Positions 48,245 to 56,166 of a stretch of DNA of 64,000 nt are shown here, piece after piece; position 1 is the first letter of the stretch; each line of letters begins with the position of its first letter. The stretch lies in contig VGBW01000006.1 in assembly GCA_016870365.1 (NCBI GenBank), positions 1 through 64,000 on the forward strand, given 5' to 3'. The notes beneath the pieces were generated by a model. The model was not told where the DNA came from and did not search any database. It worked only from the letters and a program-made list of their open reading frames with translations. The translations under genes were made by a program, and so were the position numbers. Source of the stretch: Actinomycetota bacterium. GTDB taxonomy: Bacteria; Actinomycetota; Actinomycetes; Nanopelagicales; Nanopelagicaceae.

Positions 48245-49104
48245 CGCTTCACAACCCTTCTTTGATTTGCCTTAGATTCAAGATGGGCCCATTGTTCAGG
48301 ATGGGTAGTTAGTTGCGCCAACCGGTTTAGTCTCCCGTCTCCGTGATAATCACTCGAGCCAGTAATGATGAGATTTCGGGCGATGGCAAGAGAGACTAGC
48401 TCTGATTTTTCATCCGCTGAGTGATCTGGGTGATCAACTTCGATTCCATCAAGGCCAGCGGCGATTAGGGGATCAAACGCTTCAATCTCTAAGGTCTTTC
48501 CACGCTTAGAAGCAAATGGATGAGCAATGACTGCAACACCCCCGGCCTGCTTAATTAGCTTTATGGCCGTCTCTGGAGTTGGTGAATAGTGATTGACATA
48601 GTATTTGGATCTATTATGTAGAAAAATATCAAAGGCCTCCTGGCGTGATGCCACATGCCCCCTGGCCACTAGCGCATCAGCTAGATGAGGCCGGCCGAGT
48701 GTGGCATCGCCTGTGCGCATGGCACAAACCTCATCTAAAGTGATTTCAATGCCGGCTTCATTTAGTCGACCAACTATTTTCTCCATACGGAATAAGCGGC
48801 GTTCTCTAGTTTTGTCAAGTTCATCAATTAGAGGTTGATAACCTGCATCAAAGAGTAAGCCCAGCATGTGAATACTTAATCCCTCTTCATCTTGGCAAGA
48901 TATCTCCGAGCCAAGCACCAATTGCATATCAGAGCCGGAGGGATGATTAACAAGAGCATCAGATGCCTCTTTCCAGCCACGCGTGGTGTCATGATCTGTT
49001 AAGGCCAAAACCCCAATACCGGCAGCGATTGCCTTGTCAATTAACCCAGATGGAGTATCGGCTCCATCACTTGCAGTGGTATGGGTATGTAAATCTATGA
49101 GCAT
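48241..49104 (-). CDS. PHP-domain phosphoesterase (RNase AM/TrpH-like)
   Basis: 287 residues starting MLIDLHTHTTASDG, with ALTDHDT at about residue 35 and the later VAVIAHPFASKRG and SSDYHGD metal motifs. These match the YciV/RNase AM group that trims 5'-phosphates or small RNAs. The open frame extends to 49197, inside the EamA gene, but the ATG at 49104 gives the family start. Overlaps marC by 4 bases, and 10 bases follow the EamA stop. Confidence 0.87.
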   Translation of the reverse strand: MLIDLHTHTTASDGADTPSGLIDKAIAAGIGVLALTDHDTTRGWKEASDALVNHPSGSDMQLVLGSEISCQDEEGLSIHMLGLLFDAGYQPLIDELDKTRERRLFRMEKIVGRLNEAGIEITLDEVCAMRTGDATLGRPHLADALVARGHVASRQEAFDIFLHNRSKYYVNHYSPTPETAIKLIKQAGGVAVIAHPFASKRGKTLEIEAFDPLIAAGLDGIEVDHPDHSADEKSELVSLAIARNLIITGSSDYHGDGRLNRLAQLTTHPEQWAHLESKANQRRVVKR

Positions 49105-49114
49105 AATGGCAAGG

Positions 49115-50011
49115 CTACCCTTTCTCTGCTTCCTTGCTGCGCGTAACAAAAATTGCACACCCTGCCAATAAAAGAACCAGCCCCGGAACTGTTCCAAGTG
49201 GAGGTAATTGATCGAGCCACCAAAACGCGAGAAGCGCGCTAACTGGAACTTCGAAGAAGACGATTAATGAGACTATGGCAGGAGATACTCTCTTTAGTGA
49301 GAAATTAAACATGGTGTGGCCGAGAATTTGCGCTCCCAAGATCAGAGCAAACAATAACCACCACTGCTTGGCTTCAAAGCCAAGCAGCTGCACTCCAGAA
49401 ACAAGTGCGATGGGAAGAGCTGTTAGAGCACAGGTAAAATAACATAAAGTGGTATAGGTCGATGTAGCTAAATTCTGCTGCGCCTTGGATCCCAGCAAAA
49501 CATACAAAGCGGCAAGAGCGGCACAAACAATCGCCGCTATATCTCCCAGAAATGCTCTATTTGAAATCTGAAAATCAACGCCAGTAATGATTAACACCCC
49601 AACGAAACTAATGACCATTCCAACCCAGGCTCGCCTTGGAATATGACCTCCAAGTCTTTTGACGAAATAAGCAGCAAAGATCGGTTGAAGTGCGGTAAGG
49701 GCAGTGCCTGCAGCTACTGTGGTAAATCTCATTGCGATGAAAAATCCCATGAAATGAAGTGCCAAAACAAATCCTGCTGCCATTGACCAGGCCAGGCCCA
49801 CTCGATTTTCCTTCTTTAGCCATTGACCATTTCTCAAAGCAAAGGGAGCCATGATTAGGGCTCCTCCAAGATTCCGCCAAAAAATTAGAGAAATGATCGG
49901 CATTGCGCTTAGAGCAATCACTGGACCTGAAGTTCCAATTCCAATGATTCCAAGAAGTAGTAATGGAATATCACGACCACTAGGCATCTTAGTGTGGTTC
50001 CGGTTACGCAC
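49115..50011 (-). CDS. EamA/DMT-family transporter
   Basis: 298 residues with ten membrane helices arranged as two EamA repeats (each about 135 residues). Helix 1 reads LLLLGIIGIGTSGPVIAL. The second repeat ends in a basic tail (TRSKEAEKG). Drug/metabolite transporters export amino acids, sugars or nucleotides; substrate unknown. It lies on the same strand between mrp (5 bases upstream) and the PHP gene. Confidence 0.87.
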   Translation of the reverse strand: MRNRNHTKMPSGRDIPLLLLGIIGIGTSGPVIALSAMPIISLIFWRNLGGALIMAPFALRNGQWLKKENRVGLAWSMAAGFVLALHFMGFFIAMRFTTVAAGTALTALQPIFAAYFVKRLGGHIPRRAWVGMVISFVGVLIITGVDFQISNRAFLGDIAAIVCAALAALYVLLGSKAQQNLATSTYTTLCYFTCALTALPIALVSGVQLLGFEAKQWWLLFALILGAQILGHTMFNFSLKRVSPAIVSLIVFFEVPVSALLAFWWLDQLPPLGTVPGLVLLLAGCAIFVTRSKEAEKG

Positions 50012-50016
50012 GGGAA

Positions 50017-51153
50017 TTAGGTAGAGATCCCAAGGGGGATGCCAACTAATGACTTCTTTCGCTTTGTTAACCGATCAATAATTGCAAAGAAGCTTTGAGC
50101 GGTATCGGAGTCTGGGTCTCTTAAGACTATTGGAGATCCTTCATCTCCGCCTTCACGTAGCTTTATATCAAATGGAATTTGGGCAAGCAATGGAACATCA
50201 ACTCCCACAAGTTGGCCTAATCTCTTTGCAGTCTCTTGCCCCCCACCTTGACCAAAGAGCGCAATTTGGGCTCCACTTCCTGGATCGGTGTAGGCAGACA
50301 TATTCTCAATTACCCCAATTACATGTTGCTTCAACTGATGAGCAATTCGCCCCGCCCGCTCGGAAACTTCAGCTGCAACAATCTGAGGAGTTGTCACCAC
50401 AATGACTTCGGATGCTGGAATTAGTTGACCAAGTGAGATTGCGATGTCCCCTGTTCCAGGAGGCAGATCAAGGAGCAAGAAATCTAGATCTCCCCAATAT
50501 GCATCACTTAATAACTGTTCTAAAACTCTGTGTAGCAGCGGACCACGATAGGCAACAGGATCTGCCCTATCTGGCTTGAACATCTCAATTGAAACTACCT
50601 TGATTCCATGGGTTTCAACTGGGATGAAGGTTTGATCAATGGCCGTTGGCCTCTGCCCTCCAATACCTAGAAGTCGCGGAATTGAGTGTCCATAGACATC
50701 AGCATCTAATACACCGACTCTAAATCCTCGCTTACTTAAGGCGGCTGCAAGATTTACTGTTACCGATGACTTTCCCACTCCACCTTTGCCTGATGAAATA
50801 GCCCAGACTCTAGTGAGCGAATCAGGTTGAGCAAATGGGATGAACTTCTCTCTTCCCCCACGAAGTAGCTTTTTAACATTATCCCTTTGAGCCTCATCCA
50901 TAGCCCCAAATTCAAGTTCAACTCTTTCAACCCCAGCTACTTTAGAAACAGCGCTGCTGACATCACTTTTCAACTTATCCCGCATGGGACAGCCTGGGAT
51001 TGTTAGTAATATCTTGACACTTGCTACTCCGCTATCAAAGTCAACACTTTCAACCATTCCTAGATCTGGAAGTGGCTTATGGAGTTCAGGATCAGAGACA
51101 GTCGCCAGCGCGCTGTGAATCTTACTTACAATCTCATCATTTGAAAGGCTCAT
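50017..51153 (-). CDS. mrp: Mrp/ApbC-type iron-sulfur carrier ATPase
   Basis: 378 residues: an N-terminal MIP18-like domain (about 1-90, with PGCPMRDKL) and a C-terminal P-loop ATPase with SSGKGGVGKSSVTVNL near residue 120 and LLDLPPGTGDI. Assembles and transfers [4Fe-4S] clusters. The CxxC found in some members is not obvious. In M. tuberculosis mrp (Rv1229c) also lies near tatB. The start overlaps the tatB stop by 4 bases. Confidence 0.92.
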   Translation of the reverse strand: MSLSNDEIVSKIHSALATVSDPELHKPLPDLGMVESVDFDSGVASVKILLTIPGCPMRDKLKSDVSSAVSKVAGVERVELEFGAMDEAQRDNVKKLLRGGREKFIPFAQPDSLTRVWAISSGKGGVGKSSVTVNLAAALSKRGFRVGVLDADVYGHSIPRLLGIGGQRPTAIDQTFIPVETHGIKVVSIEMFKPDRADPVAYRGPLLHRVLEQLLSDAYWGDLDFLLLDLPPGTGDIAISLGQLIPASEVIVVTTPQIVAAEVSERAGRIAHQLKQHVIGVIENMSAYTDPGSGAQIALFGQGGGQETAKRLGQLVGVDVPLLAQIPFDIKLREGGDEGSPIVLRDPDSDTAQSFFAIIDRLTKRKKSLVGIPLGIST

Positions 51154-51488
51154 AGTAGATCTGGGTCTATTTTGGCTGCTTCATCTATGACTTTCTTACC
51201 TGCCTTTGCCTGGCTCTTAAGATCATTTGCAAGTGGCTCCATATCATCTAGAGCATTTCCTAACACTTTCTGTGCCAATTTCTTGGGAGTTAGATCAGTA
51301 ACTTGCAAGTCTTCAAAGCCAGGTCCTAAGTTCTCCCTTAATTCACGAGAGGCATAGGTGGTGAAATTACGAACCTTATGGACAAATCTGGCGAAGCCTT
51401 TGGCCGCCTCAGGCAACTTATCCGGGCCAACTAGAAATAGTCCTAGAATTACCAATCCTAGAAACTCGCCCATTCCGATTCCGAACAT
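51150..51488 (-). CDS. tatB: Sec-independent translocase subunit TatB
   Basis: 112 residues. The N-terminal helix (GEFLGLVILGLFLVGPDKLP) is followed by an amphipathic helix and an acidic C-terminal half, as in TatB. Part of the Tat pathway for folded proteins, acting with TatA and TatC (not in the window). Overlaps mrp by 4 bases; the O-methyltransferase gene lies 20 bases upstream. Confidence 0.92.
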   Translation of the reverse strand: MFGIGMGEFLGLVILGLFLVGPDKLPEAAKGFARFVHKVRNFTTYASRELRENLGPGFEDLQVTDLTPKKLAQKVLGNALDDMEPLANDLKSQAKAGKKVIDEAAKIDPDLL

Positions 51489-51508
51489 GCGCCTATCCTA
51501 TTCTTCAA

Positions 51509-52177
51509 TTAGATCTTCGTCGCAACCATGACGCCATCGCCAACTGGCAGCAACATCGGGAGCCAGAGCGTTGATGAATCCTTTATTACCTTAATCACTT
51601 CGCGATAGGCCACGCTATCCTCATCTCTTTGAGTTGGATCAGTGACTTTCCCAGAGAGAAGCGCTCGATCAATGACTAGTACTCCACCTGGGCGAAGCGA
51701 GCGATGAGCATTCTCTACTCCATCAAGTAAATCTCCGCTCTTTCTCATGATGAAAATGTCGTAAAGACTATCGGCCAGCTTTCCCACAATTTCGCGCGAG
51801 TTACCAGTAATTAGGCGATAGCGAGATGAGTTTACCCCTGCCTCTTCAAAGGCCTGTTTAGCCAACTTAGCGTTTTCAACCTCATCGTCAATTGATGTCA
51901 ATAGCCCCTTGGGGCTCATCACTTGAAATATCCACAAGCCGCTAACCCCAGCACCGGTTCCGATTTCAACTATAGAGGTGGCGCCTATGAGATGCGTTAG
52001 ATAGCGAAGCAGCGATCCCACAGATGGGGTGACATCGTAGGTACCAATCTCTTGCCCCCTATTTCTAGCTTTCTTCATGATTTCTGTCTCTGGAATGAAA
52101 GTATTTGAAAATGCGCGCATATCTCCGCGCTCGGGGAATAACTTCTCCGGAAATCCCTTATCCCCGATTCCTGACAT
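51509..52177 (-). CDS. O-methyltransferase (Rv1220c-like)
   Basis: 222 residues. Starts MSGIGDKGFPEKLFPERG, motif I VEIGTGAGVSGLWIFQVM and SIDDEVENAKLAKQ fit the family of class I O-methyltransferases seen beside sigE in Mycobacterium. The chosen ATG sits on the last base of the pepA stop (TGATG); a longer frame to 52195 overlaps pepA. No sigE, rseA or htrA gene follows; tatB comes next. Substrate unknown. Confidence 0.85.
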   Translation of the reverse strand: MSGIGDKGFPEKLFPERGDMRAFSNTFIPETEIMKKARNRGQEIGTYDVTPSVGSLLRYLTHLIGATSIVEIGTGAGVSGLWIFQVMSPKGLLTSIDDEVENAKLAKQAFEEAGVNSSRYRLITGNSREIVGKLADSLYDIFIMRKSGDLLDGVENAHRSLRPGGVLVIDRALLSGKVTDPTQRDEDSVAYREVIKVIKDSSTLWLPMLLPVGDGVMVATKI

Positions 52178-53688
52178 CACAATGTAGCTAGCCACTCGGT
52201 AAGCAGGCGGACTGCATATCCTGTTCCACCTTTAACATTTTCTCCTGCATCAACTTCAGATCTGGCAGGGCCTGCGATATCTAGATGAACCCATCTGCGC
52301 TTTCCAACAAAATTTTCCAGAAATAGCGCAGCAGTTACAGAGCCGCCTTGAAACTTGAATTTATCGGCAGTGTGATTAAGATCTGCAACATTACTCTCTA
52401 GAGCAATTGAATAGTCATCAACTAGAGGCATATGCCAGATCTGGTCTCCGGTGTAATCACCGATATTTGAAAGTTTTCTAGCAAGCTTCTTATCCCTTGT
52501 ATACATAGCTCCGTAATAGCGGCTAAGGCCAAGGGTTGCAGCTCCAGTAAGCGTTGCCACATCGATCAAATAATCTGGATCAAGATTCTTATCGGCATAG
52601 GCAAGGCCGTCTGCCAGCACCAGCCTTCCTTCAGCATCAGTGTTAATCACCTCAACTGTGGTTCCACCGTAATGAGTAATGACATCAGATGGACGGGTAG
52701 AGGTGCCTGAAAGAGAGTTCTCAGCCAGCATGAGAAGAGCAGTGATTTGAAGATTTAACTCTAACTCTGCTGCCGCAATTGTTGCCATCAATACTGCAGC
52801 GGCCCCGGCCATATCACTTTTCATCGCAGTCATGACATCGTAGGGACGCTTTAATGAAACTCCTCCAGTATCAAATGTAATTCCTTTGCCCACCAAGACC
52901 ACATGCGGTGATTTCTTTGATCCCTTAGGCTTGTAACTTAACTCAACAAATCTTGGAGGGTTTTTCATGCTGGAATTACCTATCGCCCTAAGCCCGCCAA
53001 ACTCTGCCAATTGTCGCCCGGATTTGATCTTGAGAGTAAGAGAAGGGCTCTTTGCCAGTGACTTCGCCTGACTTGCCATCCAAGCAGGGTTCTTAACATT
53101 AGCTGGGGTGTGGATTAAATCGCGAGCGATCCAGGTAGATTTCATGATCACTCTTGCACGACCTAGAACCTTGGCAAAGTCTCCAACTAAAGTCAGTTCT
53201 GGAGTTAGCAGCTTTGAATCACTTTTCTTGCTCCAAATGTAGGTTGCAAGGCTTGAGGAGATGAAGTGAAGTTGAGCATCGCTTTCTTTCTTAACCAAAA
53301 ATGAAAGTACGGAAGATTTACTAGCCTTTACTTTCCTGCCAATTGCAGCTGAGGCTTTTCGAATATGGGAATCGTTGGCTTCGCCTACTCCAACAAGGAG
53401 AATATGGATTACTTCACTGCTGCCTTGCAATACTGGAATATCGATCACTTCCCCGGCTTTGCCAGTAATGTTGGCGCCATGCTTCTTTATCTCATCGGAG
53501 AAAGAGATTGAAAAAGCTTTCTCAATATCTCTAATTATTCTATTGCCTAAGACAATCTCAGGCTCAGGTCCTTCTTTTCCCTCTTTTGCCTTCATGGGGA
53601 GGGCTATATGTGTGTAGCCTTTAAAGAATTTCTCCGAGATTTCCTTCGGAAGCTTGACCGTTCCGAGATTCGGAATCGGCAGGTTCAC
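52177..53688 (-). CDS. pepA: Leucyl aminopeptidase (M17)
   Basis: 503 residues. The metal site includes VGKGITFDTGG near residue 265 and the family signature NTDAEGRLVLADGL near residue 350. An N-terminal macro-like domain precedes it. Releases N-terminal residues from peptides and may moonlight in DNA binding, as in E. coli. GTG start overlaps the DUF3117 stop by 4 bases, and its stop is coupled to the O-methyltransferase start. Confidence 0.95.
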   Translation of the reverse strand: MNLPIPNLGTVKLPKEISEKFFKGYTHIALPMKAKEGKEGPEPEIVLGNRIIRDIEKAFSISFSDEIKKHGANITGKAGEVIDIPVLQGSSEVIHILLVGVGEANDSHIRKASAAIGRKVKASKSSVLSFLVKKESDAQLHFISSSLATYIWSKKSDSKLLTPELTLVGDFAKVLGRARVIMKSTWIARDLIHTPANVKNPAWMASQAKSLAKSPSLTLKIKSGRQLAEFGGLRAIGNSSMKNPPRFVELSYKPKGSKKSPHVVLVGKGITFDTGGVSLKRPYDVMTAMKSDMAGAAAVLMATIAAAELELNLQITALLMLAENSLSGTSTRPSDVITHYGGTTVEVINTDAEGRLVLADGLAYADKNLDPDYLIDVATLTGAATLGLSRYYGAMYTRDKKLARKLSNIGDYTGDQIWHMPLVDDYSIALESNVADLNHTADKFKFQGGSVTAALFLENFVGKRRWVHLDIAGPARSEVDAGENVKGGTGYAVRLLTEWLATL

Positions 53689-53864
53689 TTCTTAAGTAGG
53701 GAGATTGACGCATTTAATACGTCAGCAAGGTTTCGAGCCTCTTCTTGGCTTAGCTCAACTACCAAGCGACCGCCACCCTCAAGCGGGATTCGCATCACTA
53801 GGCTCCGAGCTTCCTTGGTCACTTCCATAGGTCCATCGCCAGTGCGGGGTTTCATGGCTGCCAT
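53685..53864 (-). CDS. DUF3117 family protein
   Basis: 59 residues, starting MAAMKPRTGDGPMEVTKE, followed by VMRIPLEGGGRLVVELS, which is the DUF3117 consensus (Rv1211-like). Function unknown. AGAAGG lies 7 bases before the ATG, and the stop overlaps pepA by 4 bases, so translation of pepA is likely coupled to this small gene. Confidence 0.93.
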   Translation of the reverse strand: MAAMKPRTGDGPMEVTKEARSLVMRIPLEGGGRLVVELSQEEARNLADVLNASISLLKK

Positions 53865-53915
53865 CGATTAGCCTTCTCTCTAAATCAGTCCTTGAAAGAT
53901 CTTCTAGCCCTAAAT

Positions 53916-53932
53916 CCCAGCACCAGACTGGG
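53916..53932. terminator. Possible hairpin after the sigma-4 gene
   Basis: CCCAG (53916-53920) and CTGGG (53928-53932) form a five-base stem around seven bases, 20 bases beyond the sigma-4 gene stop. It lacks a T run on either strand, so support is weak. Confidence 0.25.
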
Positions 53933-53951
53933 GGGGTGAATTATCCCTTAT

Positions 53952-54158
53952 CTAGCTACCTTGTGGGAAATTGAGAGCCGAGCTCATCCTCATCCGCCCC
54001 GAGGTCAGTACCGTAGAAATTGCCCGTTCGGGAGCCCCTATCTTTGCTGAAATTTCCGCGATGCTGTATCTCTTTATGTAATAAAGGGTAAGCACGATCC
54101 GCTCCTCCTCAGGAAGGGAATCAATGAACTCTCTAAGGGTCTGGTTCTGCTTACTCAC
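53952..54158 (-). CDS. Orphan sigma-70 region-4-like protein
   Basis: 68 residues, nearly all a region-4 HTH: REFIDSLPEEERIVLTLYYI, then YSIAEISAKIGAPERAIST and SGRMRMSSAL. Regions 1 to 3 are absent. GTG 54158 with TAGCCT seven bases before it supports a complete small gene. Could bind -35-type DNA or RNA polymerase beta flap without core promoter opening, acting as an anti-sigma or cofactor; this is inference. Alternatively a relic of an ECF sigma factor. Confidence 0.75.
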   Translation of the reverse strand: MSKQNQTLREFIDSLPEEERIVLTLYYIKRYSIAEISAKIGAPERAISTVLTSGRMRMSSALNFPQGS

Positions 54159-54165
54159 AAGGCTA

Positions 54166-54171
54166 AGGCTA
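54166..54171 (-). promoter_or_regulatory. -10 element of a likely leaderless promoter for the sigma-4 gene
   Basis: TAGCCT on the minus strand, 7 bases before GTG 54158. TAGCCT is then repeated once directly after it (TAGCCTTAGCCTT). Confidence 0.4.
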
Positions 54172-54188
54172 CTGCCGCTAACAGCGAT

Positions 54189-54635
54189 TCAGTCGCTAAA
54201 TCCTCGGGCAAACTTTGCGAGCGAGTAATTAACGGCAATCAAGACTCCTGGTTTTATCAGGGCCAAAATCACGGTGGGAGCATCTATGCGTTCATACCAA
54301 TCAAATCTAGTTCTATTCTGATCTACCACAGTTAGTCTAAATTCACCGATCCCTTTAATCCAGCGACCGAGATGATCAACTGCGCAGAAGGTTTCCGGGC
54401 TCCAAGCACTTATCTTCATCTCATCCCAGATACCAATTCTTCGGATTCCCGTAAATGCAGAAATTGTTGTGCCGACCCCAGAGAGGCCATCTACATCAGC
54501 GCTTGAAGTTACTTTGGTTAGGGCCATCCAATCGCCTTGGCTCTTCCAATCAACTAACTTCTCCCAAACTTCAGAAATTGGCGCAGGCACCATAACGCTG
54601 GCTCTAAAGTCAGCGATTCTAGATTTTCTTTTCAT
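54189..54635 (-). CDS. SRPBCC-family (START-like) protein
   Basis: 148 residues from ATG 54635. The helix-grip fold is suggested by SVMVPAPISEVWEKLVDW near the N-terminus, and SGVGTTISAF, WIKGIGEFRLTV and the long C-terminal helix SLAKFARGF. Such proteins bind lipids or hydrophobic ligands. The frame extends to 54683 inside the LOG gene. The start overlaps the LOG stop in an ATGA junction. Function unknown. Confidence 0.78.
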   Translation of the reverse strand: MKRKSRIADFRASVMVPAPISEVWEKLVDWKSQGDWMALTKVTSSADVDGLSGVGTTISAFTGIRRIGIWDEMKISAWSPETFCAVDHLGRWIKGIGEFRLTVVDQNRTRFDWYERIDAPTVILALIKPGVLIAVNYSLAKFARGFSD

Positions 54636-55177
54636 TTTGGAGAAGTTACATGCTGGAGAGCGCCGTCTACGGTCTTGCACCAAGAGACTAATTCGTGTTG
54701 ACCCCTTTTCATGAAATTCAGAGCGGTTAAGTCATCTAGTGCTAGGCGAAAGGAGTCATAAACCCCGCTTGGATCTAGGACTGCAATTGGTTTGTTGTGA
54801 AAACCTAGGTACCTACTTACCCAGATTTCAAGTAACTCCTCAAGTGTTCCAATTCCACCCGGAAGGGCGATAAAACCATCGGATAAGCTATCGATTAAAC
54901 CCTTGCGTTCGCGCATGTCTTTGACCACATGAAGTTCTGTCGAATCGTAATCAATAAACTCCACGCTCATTAGACGCTCTGGAATAACCCCAATTGTTCT
55001 GCCGCCATGTTTCCTGGCCCCCTTGGCCAACTCGCCCATCACTGAAATTCCGCCACCGCCCCAGACCAATTCATGGCCTAACTTGGCAATAGATGCCCCT
55101 AGTTCAAAACCAAGCTCTAGATTCTCTCTGGAAACTAGGGTTGATGATGCGCAGTAGACGGCAACTTTCATGGCCAC
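54632..55177 (-). CDS. LOG-family nucleoside 5'-monophosphate phosphoribohydrolase
   Basis: 181 residues. The signature PGGIGTLEELLEIWVSR lies in the second half, with the Rossmann-like start VAVYCASS and GGGGISVMGELAKGA. Homologues split cytokinin nucleotides or other NMPs to bases and ribose-phosphate. Residues MAMKVAVYCASS allow a second start at ATG 55171. Divergent from dapD across 65 bases. Confidence 0.9.
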   Translation of the reverse strand: MAMKVAVYCASSTLVSRENLELGFELGASIAKLGHELVWGGGGISVMGELAKGARKHGGRTIGVIPERLMSVEFIDYDSTELHVVKDMRERKGLIDSLSDGFIALPGGIGTLEELLEIWVSRYLGFHNKPIAVLDPSGVYDSFRLALDDLTALNFMKRGQHELVSWCKTVDGALQHVTSPK

Positions 55178-55230
55178 ACTCTAAGGCAGTTGACTGGCGC
55201 AGACTGCGGCAAGCCCTCGGTTGATGTTGG

Positions 55231-55236
55231 TAGCGT
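55231..55236 (+). promoter_or_regulatory. -10 element of a likely leaderless promoter for dapD
   Basis: TAGCGT lies 6 bases before the ATG at 55243, in the short divergent region shared with the LOG gene. Confidence 0.45.
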
Positions 55237-55242
55237 TGGACC

Positions 55243-56166
55243 ATGAGCATAGACGGTGCGGCTTATGGTTATGGGATTTCCACCGTTGCCAAAGATGGTT
55301 CAATTCTTGATACCTACTTCTACCAATTAGGGCTTGGAAAGACCGAGCAAAGCACCATTGATACAGCAGGCCTTGAGGGCAGAGATGATGAGCGCGAGAT
55401 CACCCGCAGGGCTGTAAAGGTTGAGATCCAGCTCTATCAGGCTCCAACCAATGTTGCTGACGCCTACCTGCGACTACACCTGCTCTCTCATCGTTTGGTA
55501 AAACCCCATGGTTTATCGCTTGAGGGGATCTTTTCCATTCTCAATAACGTTATTTGGAGTTCACGTGGCCCTTGCGCGATTGCCGGATTTGATCAAGTTC
55601 GCCTAAAGATGCGAGCCAAGTATGGCTATCTAGCGATCTATGGCGTAGATAAGTTCCCCAGGATGCTCGATTATGTAATTCCTGAAGGAGTTCGCATCGC
55701 TGATGCCGATCGAGTAAGACTTGGTGCGTACCTATCTCCTGGAACAACTGTCATGCACGAAGGCTTTGTCAACTTCAACGCCGGGACCCTTGGAGCCTCA
55801 ATGGTTGAAGGTCGAATCTCAGCAGGGGTTGTTGTAGGTGATGGTTCAGATATTGGTGGTGGAGCCTCAATTATGGGAACTTTAAGCGGCGGCGGGAAAG
55901 AGGTAATATCAATCGGCAAGCGCACACTTCTTGGAGCAAATTCGGGACTTGGAATATCACTTGGTGATGATTGCGTGCTAGAAGCTGGCGTCTATCTGAC
56001 TGCCGGATCAAAGGTGCTCCTGCCTGATGGAAAGATAGTTAAGGCCAGAGAGCTATCCGGTGCTAACTCCCTTTTGATTCGTAGGAATTCACAGAGCGGC
56101 GCGCTTGAAGCCCTGACTAAGAGTGGCATTTGGGACGGCCTAAATAGCGTGCTTCACGCTAACTAA
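55243..56166 (+). CDS. dapD: Tetrahydrodipicolinate N-succinyltransferase, actinobacterial type
   Basis: 307 residues. The start GAAYGYGISTVAKDGSILDT and the C-terminal left-handed beta-helix (GVVVGDGSDIGGGASIMG, SIGKRTLLGANSGLGI) match M. tuberculosis DapD (Rv1201c), which differs from the E. coli-type enzyme. Uses succinyl-CoA in lysine and meso-DAP synthesis, one step before DapC, whose gene is 13 kb upstream. Ends in a 4-base convergent overlap with the SpoIID gene. Confidence 0.95.
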   Translation: MSIDGAAYGYGISTVAKDGSILDTYFYQLGLGKTEQSTIDTAGLEGRDDEREITRRAVKVEIQLYQAPTNVADAYLRLHLLSHRLVKPHGLSLEGIFSILNNVIWSSRGPCAIAGFDQVRLKMRAKYGYLAIYGVDKFPRMLDYVIPEGVRIADADRVRLGAYLSPGTTVMHEGFVNFNAGTLGASMVEGRISAGVVVGDGSDIGGGASIMGTLSGGGKEVISIGKRTLLGANSGLGISLGDDCVLEAGVYLTAGSKVLLPDGKIVKARELSGANSLLIRRNSQSGALEALTKSGIWDGLNSVLHAN

